From positions 1-64,000 of the forward strand of contig NZ_CP087599.1 in assembly GCF_020990385.1 (NCBI RefSeq): a DNA stretch of 64,000 nucleotides. Reading direction: 5' to 3'. The stretch comes from Paracoccus sp. MA. GTDB lineage: Bacteria > Pseudomonadota > Alphaproteobacteria > Rhodobacterales > Rhodobacteraceae. The notes beneath the pieces are model-generated. The model did not search any database. It was given only the letters and a program-made list of their open reading frames with translations, and had not been told where the DNA came from. Shown here in pieces: positions 57,405 to 64,000 of the stretch; the stretch's first letter is position 1, and each line of letters opens with the position of its first letter. The translations under genes were made by a program, and so were the position numbers.

Positions 57405-58183
57405 CCCTGATGCAGAACGCCATCACCGCCGCGCCGCTGCTGTCGGTGCAGGGCTTGACGAAACGCTACGGCGCGCGGATCGGCTGCATGGGCGTCGGCT
57501 TCGACCTTTATCCCGGCGAGGTGCTGGGCATCGTCGGCGAAAGCGGCTCGGGGAAATCCACGCTGCTGTCCTGCCTCGCCGGCCACCAGCGCCCGGACGA
57601 GGGGCGGATCCTGTTCGACGGCGCCGACGTGCTGGCCTTTTCCGAGGCCGAGCGGCGCCGGCTGCTGCGCGGCGACTGGGCCTATGTCCACCAGAACCCG
57701 CGCGACGGGCTGCGCATGGGCGTCTCGGCCGGCGGCAATGTCGGCGAGCGGCTGATGGCCGTGGGCGCACGCAACTATGCCGCCATCCGCGAGACCGCCA
57801 CCGACTGGCTGGGCCGGGTCGAGATCGCGGCGGACCGGATCGACGACCGCCCCTCGGCCTTTTCGGGCGGCATGCAGCAGCGGCTGCAGATCGCGCGCAA
57901 CCTGGTGACGGGGCCGCGGCTGGTGTTCATGGACGAACCGACCGGCGGGCTCGACGTCAGCGTGCAGGCGCGGCTTCTGGACCTGCTGCGCGGGCTGGTG
58001 CGTGACCTTGGCCTGTCTGTGGTGATCGTGACCCATGACCTTGCCGTGGTGCGGCTGCTCGCCGACCGGCTGATGGTGATGAAATCGGGCCGGGTGGTGG
58101 AATGCGGGCTGACCGATCAGGTGCTGGACGATCCGCAGCATGCCTATACCCAGCTTCTCGTGTCCTCTGTCCTTCAGGTGTAA
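57401..58183 (+). CDS. phnK: C-P lyase ABC-type ATPase PhnK
   Basis: 260 residues from ATG 57401, which overlaps the phnJ stop (CAAGGAG upstream). ABC fold with Walker A GESGSGKST, Q-loop VHQNPRDGLRM, signature FSGGMQQRLQIARNL and Walker B LVFMDEPTGGLD. The VHQNPRDGLRM stretch distinguishes PhnK from oligopeptide ATPases. It docks on the PhnGHIJ core and is not a transporter subunit. Confidence 0.93.
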   Translation: MTLMQNAITAAPLLSVQGLTKRYGARIGCMGVGFDLYPGEVLGIVGESGSGKSTLLSCLAGHQRPDEGRILFDGADVLAFSEAERRRLLRGDWAYVHQNPRDGLRMGVSAGGNVGERLMAVGARNYAAIRETATDWLGRVEIAADRIDDRPSAFSGGMQQRLQIARNLVTGPRLVFMDEPTGGLDVSVQARLLDLLRGLVRDLGLSVVIVTHDLAVVRLLADRLMVMKSGRVVECGLTDQVLDDPQHAYTQLLVSSVLQV

Positions 58184-58186
58184 CCC

Positions 58187-58870
58187 ATGATCGAGATCCG
58201 GAACCTTTCGAAAAGCTTTACCCTGCACAATCAGGGCGGCGTGGCGATCCCGGTGATGGCGGGGGCGCATCTGCGCGTGGCCGGCGGCGAATGCGTCGGG
58301 CTGGTCGGTCGGTCCGGCGCCGGCAAATCGACGCTGATGCGCATGGTCTATGGCAATTACCTGGCCGGCGGCGGCTCGATCCGCATCGGCGGGGTCGATG
58401 TGGTCACGGCCGAGCCGCGGCAGATCCTGGCCTTGCGCCGCGCGGTGCTGGGCCATGTCAGCCAGTTCCTGCGCGTCGTGCCGCGCGTGCCGACGCTGGA
58501 GGTGGTGGCCGAACCGCTGCTGCGGCTGGGCACCCCTGCCCCCGAGGCCCGCGCCCGCGCCGCCGAACTGCTGGCCCGGCTGAACATCCCGGAACGGCTC
58601 TGGCGGCTGTCGCCCACCACCTTCTCGGGCGGCGAGCAGCAGCGGGTCAACATCGCCCGCGGCTTCGCCCATGACTATCCGGCGCTGCTGCTGGACGAGC
58701 CGACCGCCAGCCTCGACGCGCAGAACCGCGAGGTGGTGCTGCGCCTGATCGAGGAGGCCAAGGCCCGCGGCGCGGCGATCCTCGGCATCTTCCACGACGA
58801 GGGGGCGCGGGACCGGGTCTGCGACCGGCTGGTCGACGTGACCGGCTTCACGCCGGGGCTGGCGGCATGA
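58187..58870 (+). CDS. phnL: C-P lyase ABC-type ATPase PhnL
   Basis: 227 residues. ABC fold: Walker [10 protein letters not shown], the PhnL-typical [20 protein letters not shown], signature [15 protein letters not shown] and Walker [13 protein letters not shown]. The C-terminus ([19 protein letters not shown]) is family-specific. It assists the core complex together with PhnK. Confidence 0.93.
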   Translation: MIEIRNLSKSFTLHNQGGVAIPVMAGAHLRVAGGECVGLVGRSGAGKSTLMRMVYGNYLAGGGSIRIGGVDVVTAEPRQILALRRAVLGHVSQFLRVVPRVPTLEVVAEPLLRLGTPAPEARARAAELLARLNIPERLWRLSPTTFSGGEQQRVNIARGFAHDYPALLLDEPTASLDAQNREVVLRLIEEAKARGAAILGIFHDEGARDRVCDRLVDVTGFTPGLAA

Positions 58871-59400
58871 GCCGGCGGCTGGTCGCCGTGGTCGGCCCCT
58901 CGGGCGCGGGCAAGGACACGCTGATGGCGCTGGCCTGCGCCGCGCGGCCCGACATCCGCGCCGCCCGCCGCGTCGTCACCCGCCCGGCCGAGGCCGGCGG
59001 CGAGGATTTCGAGCCCGTCACCGAGGCCGAATTCGCCGCGCGCGAGCGGGCCGGCGCCTTCGCCCTGCATTGGCGCGCGCATGGGCTGGGCTATGGCATC
59101 CCGGCCGACGCGCTGGCGGGCGAAGGCACGCTGCTCATCAATGCCAGCCGCGCCGTGCTGGCCGAGGCGCAGGCGCGGTTCCCGGACCTGACGGTGCTGC
59201 TGGTGACGGCGCCGCCCGAGGTGCTGGCGCGGCGGCTGGCCGGGCGGGGGCGCGAAAGCGGCGCCGATCAGGCGGCGCGGCTGGCTCGGGCGGGCTTTCC
59301 GCTGCCGCCCGGTCTCGCGCCGCGCGTGGTGATGAACGACGGCACGCCCGATCAGGGGCTTGCGCGCTTCCTCGCCGCGCTTCAGCCGGAAAGGGTATAG
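58867..59400 (+). CDS. phnN: Ribose 1,5-bisphosphokinase PhnN
   Basis: 177 residues. P-loop GPSGAGKDT at the N-terminus and guanylate-kinase-like features: [35 protein letters not shown] and [15 protein letters not shown]. It phosphorylates ribose 1,5-bisphosphate to PRPP, closing the phosphonate route. The 3' end overlaps the convergent DUF1045 gene by 19 bases. Confidence 0.92.
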   Translation: MSRRLVAVVGPSGAGKDTLMALACAARPDIRAARRVVTRPAEAGGEDFEPVTEAEFAARERAGAFALHWRAHGLGYGIPADALAGEGTLLINASRAVLAEAQARFPDLTVLLVTAPPEVLARRLAGRGRESGADQAARLARAGFPLPPGLAPRVVMNDGTPDQGLARFLAALQPERV

Positions 59401-60053
59401 CGATGCAGCAGGTGAAAACGCCCGTCCCCCGCCTCGCCGAACAGGCACAGGTCCGAGACCTTGAAGGGCCGGGGCAGGACCGGGGCGAAATGCGCCTCCA
59501 GGATCCGCGCCGCCTCGGCGGCCAGCGGTTCCTCCAGCCGGTCGGTCAGGGTCAGGTGGAAGCGGAATTCCTCCATCACATAGGGATAGCCCCAGAGCTC
59601 CAGCAGCTCGCGCTGCCGCGGCGTCAGCTGCTCGGGGCGGCGGCGGGCGATCTCGGCCTCGGTCAGGGGCGCGCGAAAGCCGTCCAGCGCCGCCACCACC
59701 GTCGCGGCCAGGGTTTGCAGCGGCGCCGCGTCGCCTTCGGGCACCAAGGCCAGAAAGCCGCCCAGGCTCGCCAGCCGCAGCCCGGGCAGGACGACGGGCG
59801 AAAGCCGCGCCGCCAGAGCCTCGACCGCCCGGTGCAATGCTTCGGCATCCCGGCCCTCGGCCAGCCGGAAGGGCGGCTTCAGCGTGCCGTGAAAGCCGTA
59901 TCGGCGCGGGTCGCGGGTGATCTCCTCGGCCGGCAGGCCCAGTTCCGGCGGGGTCAGCGGCTGGCCCGTGGCGGCATTCCAGCCCAGCCATGCATCGGCG
60001 CGGCGGGCGAATTCCCCCTCGGGCGGGGCGTAATAGACGGCGTAACGCTTCAT
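59382..60053 (-). CDS. DUF1045 family protein, phosphonate-cluster 2H-phosphodiesterase-like
   Basis: 223 residues from ATG 60053; ATG 60062 would add three. DUF1045 proteins have the 2H fold of RNA ligase/cyclic phosphodiesterase type and occur in phn clusters. Seen here: KRYAVYYAPPEGEFARRADA, YGFHGTLKPPF with the first H-x-T-(L) motif, and FRFHLTLTDRL with the second. Two H-x-T motifs point to a cyclic phosphate phosphodiesterase, which would suit the ribose cyclic phosphate made by C-P lyase (the PhnP step); no PhnP gene is visible, so this is an attractive but unproven role. Lies on the opposite strand between phnN and phnM. Confidence 0.85.
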   Translation of the reverse strand: MKRYAVYYAPPEGEFARRADAWLGWNAATGQPLTPPELGLPAEEITRDPRRYGFHGTLKPPFRLAEGRDAEALHRAVEALAARLSPVVLPGLRLASLGGFLALVPEGDAAPLQTLAATVVAALDGFRAPLTEAEIARRRPEQLTPRQRELLELWGYPYVMEEFRFHLTLTDRLEEPLAAEAARILEAHFAPVLPRPFKVSDLCLFGEAGDGRFHLLHRYTLSG

Positions 60054-60084
60054 GATTTCCATGCGCAGGCTCTTATCGCTGGCA

Positions 60085-60102
60085 TGTCACAGGCTTGTGA
60101 CA
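60085..60102. promoter_or_regulatory. Perfect palindrome between DUF1045 and phnM
   Basis: TGTCACA, GGCT, TGTGACA: seven-base arms in the 104-base divergent spacer. It probably controls one or both genes. It is not a CRP site (halves are inverted relative to TGTGA-N6-TCACA) and differs from the phnF-phnG repeat. PhoB is a possible binder but the usual direct repeat is not obvious. Confidence 0.45.
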
Positions 60103-60157
60103 CGGCGCTGGCATTCAGCCCGCCCATGGAGCCAGACGCAAGACAGGACAGCACGAA

Positions 60158-61300
60158 ATGACCGAGACGATCCTTGCCAATGCCACGCTTATCCTGCCCG
60201 ACGAGGTGATCCGCGGCGCGCTGCGCATGGCCGATGGCCGCATCGCCGCCATCGATCCGGGCCGGAGGGTGCCGACGGGCGCGCTGGATTGCGAGGGCGA
60301 TCTGGTGCTGCCGGGCCTGATCGAACTGCATACCGACAATCTGGAGCGGCACATCCAGCCCCGCCCCCGGGTGCATTGGCCGCATCAGGCGGCGATCCTG
60401 GCCCATGACGGCGAACTGGCCAGCGTGGGCATCACCACCGTCTTCGACGCGCTGCGCGTCGGCTCGGTCGTGTCGGACGGCAAGGCGAACTATGGCGAAT
60501 ATGCCCGGGCGCTGGCCGACGAGATCCTGGATCTGCGGGACAGGGGCGCGCTGAAGATCAGCCATTTCCTGCACCTGCGGGCCGAGGTCTGTTCCGAAAC
60601 CCTGGTGGCCGAGATGGCGAAATTCGGCCCCCGGGACCGCATCGGCATCGTCAGCCTGATGGACCACACGCCCGGAGAGCGGCAGTTCCGCGACCTCTCG
60701 AAGCTCAAGGACTATGTCTGCGGCAAGCACGGCCTGTCGGACGAGGGCTTTGCCGACCATGTCGCCAGCCAGCGCGCCCTGCGCGACCGGCTGGGCGCGC
60801 TGCACGAGGCGACCGCGGTGGCCGAGGCGCGGCGCTATGGCGCGGTGCTGGCCAGCCATGACGACACCACGGCGGCGCAGGTCGCGGTTTCGGCCGGGCA
60901 CGGCGCGCATTTCGCCGAATTCCCGACCACGGCCGAGGCGGCGCGCGCCTGCCGCGACCACGGCATCCTGGTGATGATGGGGGCGCCGAACCTGATCCGC
61001 GGCGGCAGCCATTCCGGCAATGTCGCGGCGGCGGATCTGGCCGAGGCGGGGCTTCTGGACATCCTGTCCTCGGATTACGTGCCCTCGTCGCTGCTGTCGG
61101 CGGCGCTGCTTCTGGGCGATCTGTGGGGCGACATGGCGCGCGGCATCGCCACCGTGACCCAGGCCCCGGCCGAGGCGACGGGGCTCGGGGATCGCGGCCG
61201 GCTTGCGGCCGGGGCGCGCGCCGACGTGATCCGCGTCGCCCGCATCGGCGAGGCGGGGGCGCTGCGCGGCGCCTGGGTGCAGGGCAAGCGCGTGGCCTGA
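60158..61300 (+). CDS. phnM: Ribose 1-methylphosphonate 5-triphosphate diphosphatase PhnM
   Basis: 380 residues. Amidohydrolase fold with the PhnM-specific metal segment LIELHTDNLERHIQPRPRV. Others: KISHFLHLRAEVCSE, ISLMDHTPGERQF-like (here VSLMDHTPGERQF), LASHDDTT, MGAPNLIRGGSHSGNV and SDYVPSSLL. It removes pyrophosphate from the triphosphate intermediate before PhnJ acts. Separated from the phnG-N operon by the inverted DUF1045 gene, so it has its own promoter. Confidence 0.94.
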   Translation: MTETILANATLILPDEVIRGALRMADGRIAAIDPGRRVPTGALDCEGDLVLPGLIELHTDNLERHIQPRPRVHWPHQAAILAHDGELASVGITTVFDALRVGSVVSDGKANYGEYARALADEILDLRDRGALKISHFLHLRAEVCSETLVAEMAKFGPRDRIGIVSLMDHTPGERQFRDLSKLKDYVCGKHGLSDEGFADHVASQRALRDRLGALHEATAVAEARRYGAVLASHDDTTAAQVAVSAGHGAHFAEFPTTAEAARACRDHGILVMMGAPNLIRGGSHSGNVAAADLAEAGLLDILSSDYVPSSLLSAALLLGDLWGDMARGIATVTQAPAEATGLGDRGRLAAGARADVIRVARIGEAGALRGAWVQGKRVA

Positions 61301-61342
61301 CCGGGCGGACTGGCAGCGGCCGTGGATTTTCTTGCGGGGGGA

Positions 61343-61369
61343 TGTCACATTTCCGGGCGCTGCCTCGTC
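61343..61369 (+). promoter_or_regulatory. ECF41-type promoter
   Basis: TGTCACA, exactly 16 bases, CGTC: this is the promoter consensus known for group ECF41 sigma factors (TGTCACA-N16-CGTC). It lies 30 bases before the ATG of the AhpD-like gene, which is cotranscribed with an ECF41 sigma gene, so the sigma factor should drive its own operon. Confidence 0.85.
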
Positions 61370-61398
61370 AAGCCGGTGCAACAGAACGGAGCAACCCC

Positions 61399-61872
61399 AT
61401 GACACCCCGCATGACCGATCATTTCGACCGCGCCAAGACCGGCTATCGCGCGCTGACAGGCTTCGAGGCCGCGCTGCAGGCCGGCCCGCTGGAGCCGAAA
61501 CTGCTGCATCTGGTCAAGCTGCGCGCCTCGCAGATCAATGGCTGCGCCTTCTGCATCCAGATGCACACGGCCGAGGCGTTGCAGGACGGCGAGACCCATA
61601 TGCGCCTGCACATGGTCGCCGGCTGGCGCGACAGCCCGCTGTTTTCCGACCGCGAGCGCGCGGCGCTGGCTTGGACCGAGGCGCTGACGCTGATCGCCCA
61701 GACCGGGGCGCCGGACGCGGATTGGCAGGCGGTCGAGGCGGCCTTTTCCCCGGACGAGCGCGCCTGGCTGACGCTGGCCATCGGCGCGATCAACCTGTGG
61801 AACCGCGTGCAGGTCGGCTTGCGCGCCCGGCATGCGATGGGCCTGCCGGCGGAACGGGCCGATGCGGCCTGA
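61399..61872 (+). CDS. Carboxymuconolactone decarboxylase/AhpD-like protein
   Basis: 157 residues. The AhpD-type redox motif is Cys49-x2-Cys52 followed by His56 (GCAFCIQMHTAEA). KLLHLVKLRASQIN precedes it, as in the CMD family. Such proteins are the usual partners and main targets of ECF41 sigma factors, and probably reduce peroxides or similar oxidants. The stop overlaps the sigma gene start. Start ATG is preceded by GGAG. Confidence 0.9.
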   Translation: MTPRMTDHFDRAKTGYRALTGFEAALQAGPLEPKLLHLVKLRASQINGCAFCIQMHTAEALQDGETHMRLHMVAGWRDSPLFSDRERAALAWTEALTLIAQTGAPDADWQAVEAAFSPDERAWLTLAIGAINLWNRVQVGLRARHAMGLPAERADAA

Positions 61873-62743
61873 CCGCGCCACGCAAACCTTTCAGGCGCAG
61901 CGGCCCCGGCTGCTGCGCCTGGCCTATCGCATGCTCGGCAGCCATGCCGAGGCCGAGGACATCCTGCAAGAGGCCTGGCTGCGCTGGGACCGCAGCGACC
62001 GGACGGCGATCGCCGAGCCGGCGGCATGGCTGACGCGGGTGGTCTCGCGCCTGTGCCTCGACCAGATGAAATCCGCCCGCGCCCGGCGCGAGTCCTATCC
62101 CGGCACCTGGCTGCCCGAGCCGCTGATCGAACCCCAGGACGACAGCCTGCGCGCCGACAACCTGACGCTGACCCTGATGATGGCGCTGGAGCGGCTGACG
62201 CCGCTGGAACGCGCCGCCTTCCTGCTGCACGACGTCTTTGGCGAAAGGCTGGACGAGGTCGCGGAAACCATCGGCCGCAGCCCGGCCGCGACCCGGCAGC
62301 TGGCCGCACGGGCCCGCGCGCATGTGCGCGTCGACCGGCCCCGCCATGCCGTTCCGAAAGAGACCGGCGAGGCGCTGGCCCGCGCCTTCTTCGAGGCCTG
62401 CCGGCAAGGCGATCCGGCGGTGCTGGGCCGGATCCTTGCCCGCGACGTGCGGATCTATTCCGACGGCGGCGGCAAGGTGGTGGCCTTCCTCAACGTGATC
62501 GCGGGGGCCGAGCGCGTCGCCCGGCTCTATGCCGGGCTGGCGCGCAAGCCAGGCCCCCCGCCCGAGTTCCTGGGCGCCGTCACCATCGACGGCCTGCCCG
62601 GCTTTCTCAGCCGCGTCGGCGGCCATCTGCAAACCACCGCCCTGCAGATCGAGGAAGGCCGCGTCGCCGCCATCTTCATCACCCGCAACCCCGACAAGCT
62701 GGCGGGGCTGCGGCCGGCCGCTCAGAACGGGCTGTCGGGATAG
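61862..62743 (+). CDS. ECF41-family RNA polymerase sigma factor with SnoaL-like C-terminal domain
   Basis: 293 residues from ATG 61862, inside the end of the AhpD-like gene. Sigma region 2 (LLRLAYRMLGSHAEAEDILQ, then EAWLRW) and region 4 (RLTPLERAAFLLHDVFGERL, DEVAETIGRSPAATRQLAAR). The ECF41 linker motif WLPEP is at 83-87. A C-terminal NTF2/SnoaL-like extension contains the two ECF41 signatures DGGGK at 201-205 and NPDKL at 276-280, which tune activity without an anti-sigma factor. Its 3' end overlaps the convergent binding-protein gene by 22 bases. Confidence 0.92.
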   Translation: MRPDRATQTFQAQRPRLLRLAYRMLGSHAEAEDILQEAWLRWDRSDRTAIAEPAAWLTRVVSRLCLDQMKSARARRESYPGTWLPEPLIEPQDDSLRADNLTLTLMMALERLTPLERAAFLLHDVFGERLDEVAETIGRSPAATRQLAARARAHVRVDRPRHAVPKETGEALARAFFEACRQGDPAVLGRILARDVRIYSDGGGKVVAFLNVIAGAERVARLYAGLARKPGPPPEFLGAVTIDGLPGFLSRVGGHLQTTALQIEEGRVAAIFITRNPDKLAGLRPAAQNGLSG

Positions 62744-63681
62744 TAGAACTGCTCGGCGTTCTCGGGGGTGATGAGCTGGCTGCTGATGATGAAGCGCCCG
62801 GTCATCGGCGCATTCGACACGAAGTTCAGCGCCGTCATCTCGATGGCCGAGGAGATCAGCGCCGGCGGATAGGTCACGTTCACCGGCAGCTGCTTGTCGC
62901 CCTCCATGATGCGCTTGACGATTTCCTTCATGCCGGCGCCGCCGATCACCCACATCTCGTCCTGCCGGTTCGCGGCCGAGATCGCTTCGAGCACGCCGAT
63001 GGCCATGTCGTCGTCGGCCGCCCAGACCGCGTCGATCTGCGGATATTTCGCCAGATAGTCCTGCATCACCGCAAAGGCGTCGTCGCGGTTCCAGTTGCCG
63101 TGCTGCATGTCGAGGATCTCGACCTCGGACCCCTCCAGCGCCGCCCGGAACGCATCGACGCGCTCGTTGTCCAGCGTGGTCGGGATGCCGCGCAGCACCA
63201 CGACCTTGGCGCCGGGCTCAAGGTTCTCCTTGAAATATTCCCCCGCGACGCGGCCGAAAGCGGTGTTGTCGCCGGCGACGTAAAGATCCTCGATCCCCTC
63301 CTGGCTCAGCCCGCGATCCACCACGGTCACGAACTTGCCCGCATCCTTGACCGCCTTGACCGGGGCGGTCAGCGGCTCGGATTCGAAGGGCAGCACCACC
63401 AGCGCGTCGATGTTGCGCGTGGCCATCATGTCCTCGATGTCGTTGACCTGCTTGGCCGGGTCGCCGGCGGTGGAGAGCACGAATTCAAGGTTGGGATAGG
63501 CGGCGCCCAGCCGCTTGATCGTGTCCTGCGCGTGCCAGTTCAGCCCGCCCATGAACCCATGCGTGGCGGACGGGATCGACACGCCGATGATCTTCTTCTC
63601 GGCCTCCTGCGCGACGGCGGGGGCGGCGATCCCCATCGCCGCCATCAGGGCCGCGGCTTTCATCAGGCTTCTGCGTTTCAT
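62722..63681 (-). CDS. Ribose-type ABC transporter substrate-binding protein
   Basis: 319 residues. Signal peptide about 1-25 (LMKAAALMAAMGIAAPAVAQ). Periplasmic type I sugar-binding fold (Peripla_BP_4): KIIGVSIPSATHGFMGGLNW, LVVLPFESEPLTAPVKAVKD, TVVDRGLS, DAVWAADDDMAIGVLEAI and VIGGAGMKEIVK. Family members bind ribose, xylose, autoinducer-2 or other small sugars and polyols. The permease gene follows upstream in the same direction of the minus strand, separated by about 18 bases in the order permease then binding protein. Ligand unknown. Confidence 0.9.
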   Translation of the reverse strand: MKRRSLMKAAALMAAMGIAAPAVAQEAEKKIIGVSIPSATHGFMGGLNWHAQDTIKRLGAAYPNLEFVLSTAGDPAKQVNDIEDMMATRNIDALVVLPFESEPLTAPVKAVKDAGKFVTVVDRGLSQEGIEDLYVAGDNTAFGRVAGEYFKENLEPGAKVVVLRGIPTTLDNERVDAFRAALEGSEVEILDMQHGNWNRDDAFAVMQDYLAKYPQIDAVWAADDDMAIGVLEAISAANRQDEMWVIGGAGMKEIVKRIMEGDKQLPVNVTYPPALISSAIEMTALNFVSNAPMTGRFIISSQLITPENAEQFYYPDSPF

Positions 63682-63699
63682 CTTTGGCTTCCTCCCCAG

Positions 63700-64000
63700 T
63701 CACCGCTCCTCGGCGGTGCGTTTTTCCCGCTGCAAGACGACAGCAAGAACGATGATGACCCCCTGGATCGCCCCGTTCAGATAGGGGCTGACCAGATCGG
63801 CCAGATTCAGGATGTTGTCGATCAGCGACAGGATCAGCACGCCGACCACCGTGCCCCAGACCCGGCCGCGCCCGCCCTTCAGCGCGGTGCCGCCGATGAT
63901 GACGGCGGCGATGGCCTCAAGCTCCCACAGGACCCCGGTCGAGCCCGAGGCCGAGCCGAGCCGCGGCACGTAAAGCACCACCGCCAGCCCGACCAGCACG
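63700..64000 (-). CDS. Ribose-type ABC transporter permease, C-terminal part
   Basis: Only the last 100 codons are inside the window; the 5' part is cut off. Visible: a membrane span [13 protein letters not shown], the RbsC-family segment [27 protein letters not shown] (cited in parts: [12 protein letters not shown] and LKGGRG), then [15 protein letters not shown] and [18 protein letters not shown]. The second-last cytoplasmic segment [10 protein letters not shown] is the permease signature of sugar importers of the RbsC/XylH type. Operon with the binding protein. Confidence 0.88.
   Translation of the reverse strand, partial: VLVGLAVVLYVPRLGSASGSTGVLWELEAIAAVIIGGTALKGGRGRVWGTVVGVLILSLIDNILNLADLVSPYLNGAIQGVIIVLAVVLQREKRTAEER

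Noticed and set aside
60085..60102. ECF41 promoter upstream of phnM or DUF1045
   Set aside because: The TGTCACA heptamer is present on both strands, but CGTC is absent 16 bases downstream in either direction.
60085..60102. CRP/FNR-type site
   Set aside because: Arms are in the order TGTCACA...TGTGACA with a four-base spacer, the inverse of TGTGA-N6-TCACA, and do not match TTGAT-N4-ATCAA.

Overview
The window looks like chromosomal DNA of a high-GC alphaproteobacterium close to Paracoccus (Rhodobacterales). Reasons: strongly GC-biased third positions, the alphaproteobacterial SOS box type (GTTC-N7-GTTC), and gene families typical of that group (HpbD, C-P lyase set with DUF1045, CYP199-like P450, ECF41 sigma). 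No rRNA, tRNA, CRISPR array, prophage or complete insertion sequence was recognised. About 55 genes can be supported, mostly in tight operons with ATGA or GTGA overlaps.

Layout. 1-2.6 kb: end of a PuuC-like aldehyde dehydrogenase, then a glycine-oxidase/PuuB-like oxidase and a LysR regulator, both destroyed by many small indels. 2.9-6.6 kb: glycine-betaine-type ABC importer with one binding protein, one CBS-domain ATPase and two different permeases. 6.8-9.6 kb: two exported proteins of unknown function. 9.6-13.6 kb (minus): glycosylation cassette (GT2, epimerase, membrane glycosyltransferase, GtrA). 14-17 kb: PQQ-type sugar dehydrogenase and an OafA-type acyltransferase. 17.5-20.7 kb: dimethylglycine/sarcosine-dehydrogenase-like enzyme divergent from an XRE-cupin regulator. 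20.8-24.1 kb: cysteine-free caspase-like exported protein and a phospholipase-D family enzyme. 24.1-26.8 kb (minus): SOS-boxed operon of a radical SAM DNA-repair protein and a UdgX fusion. 26.9-30.4 kb: IclR regulator divergent from pcaIJF. 30.5-35.2 kb: large-subunit catalase, BCCT transporter, small membrane protein.

35.4-44.8 kb (minus) is one ten-gene unit: GntR regulator, branched-chain-type ABC importer (binding protein, two permeases, two ATPases), CYP199-like P450, second P450, [2Fe-2S] ferredoxin and ferredoxin reductase. It reads as an uptake-plus-oxidation module for an aromatic acid, which could feed the nearby pca genes. 45.4-53.2 kb carries betaine catabolism: hydroxyproline-betaine epimerase HpbD with two SDR genes and a TetR gene (one SDR and the TetR frameshifted), a GlxA-type activator, a GntR regulator, and a GbcAB/Stc2-like Rieske demethylase with its reductase. 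53.6-61.3 kb is the C-P lyase cluster phnF / phnGHIJKLN / phnM with DUF1045. 61.3-62.7 kb is an AhpD-like protein plus ECF41 sigma factor behind a perfect ECF41-type promoter. The window closes with a ribose-type ABC importer on the minus strand.

A recurring theme is quaternary-amine use: betaine ABC importer, BCCT transporter, dimethylglycine-type dehydrogenase, HpbD and Rieske demethylase are all within 50 kb. A second theme is aromatic acid catabolism (P450 operon and pcaIJF). Clearest sequence-level discoveries: the SOS box before the radical SAM/UdgX operon, the ECF41 promoter, the triple GTATAC operator at an apparently orphaned divergent promoter, and the local pile-up of indels at 1.0-2.6 kb.
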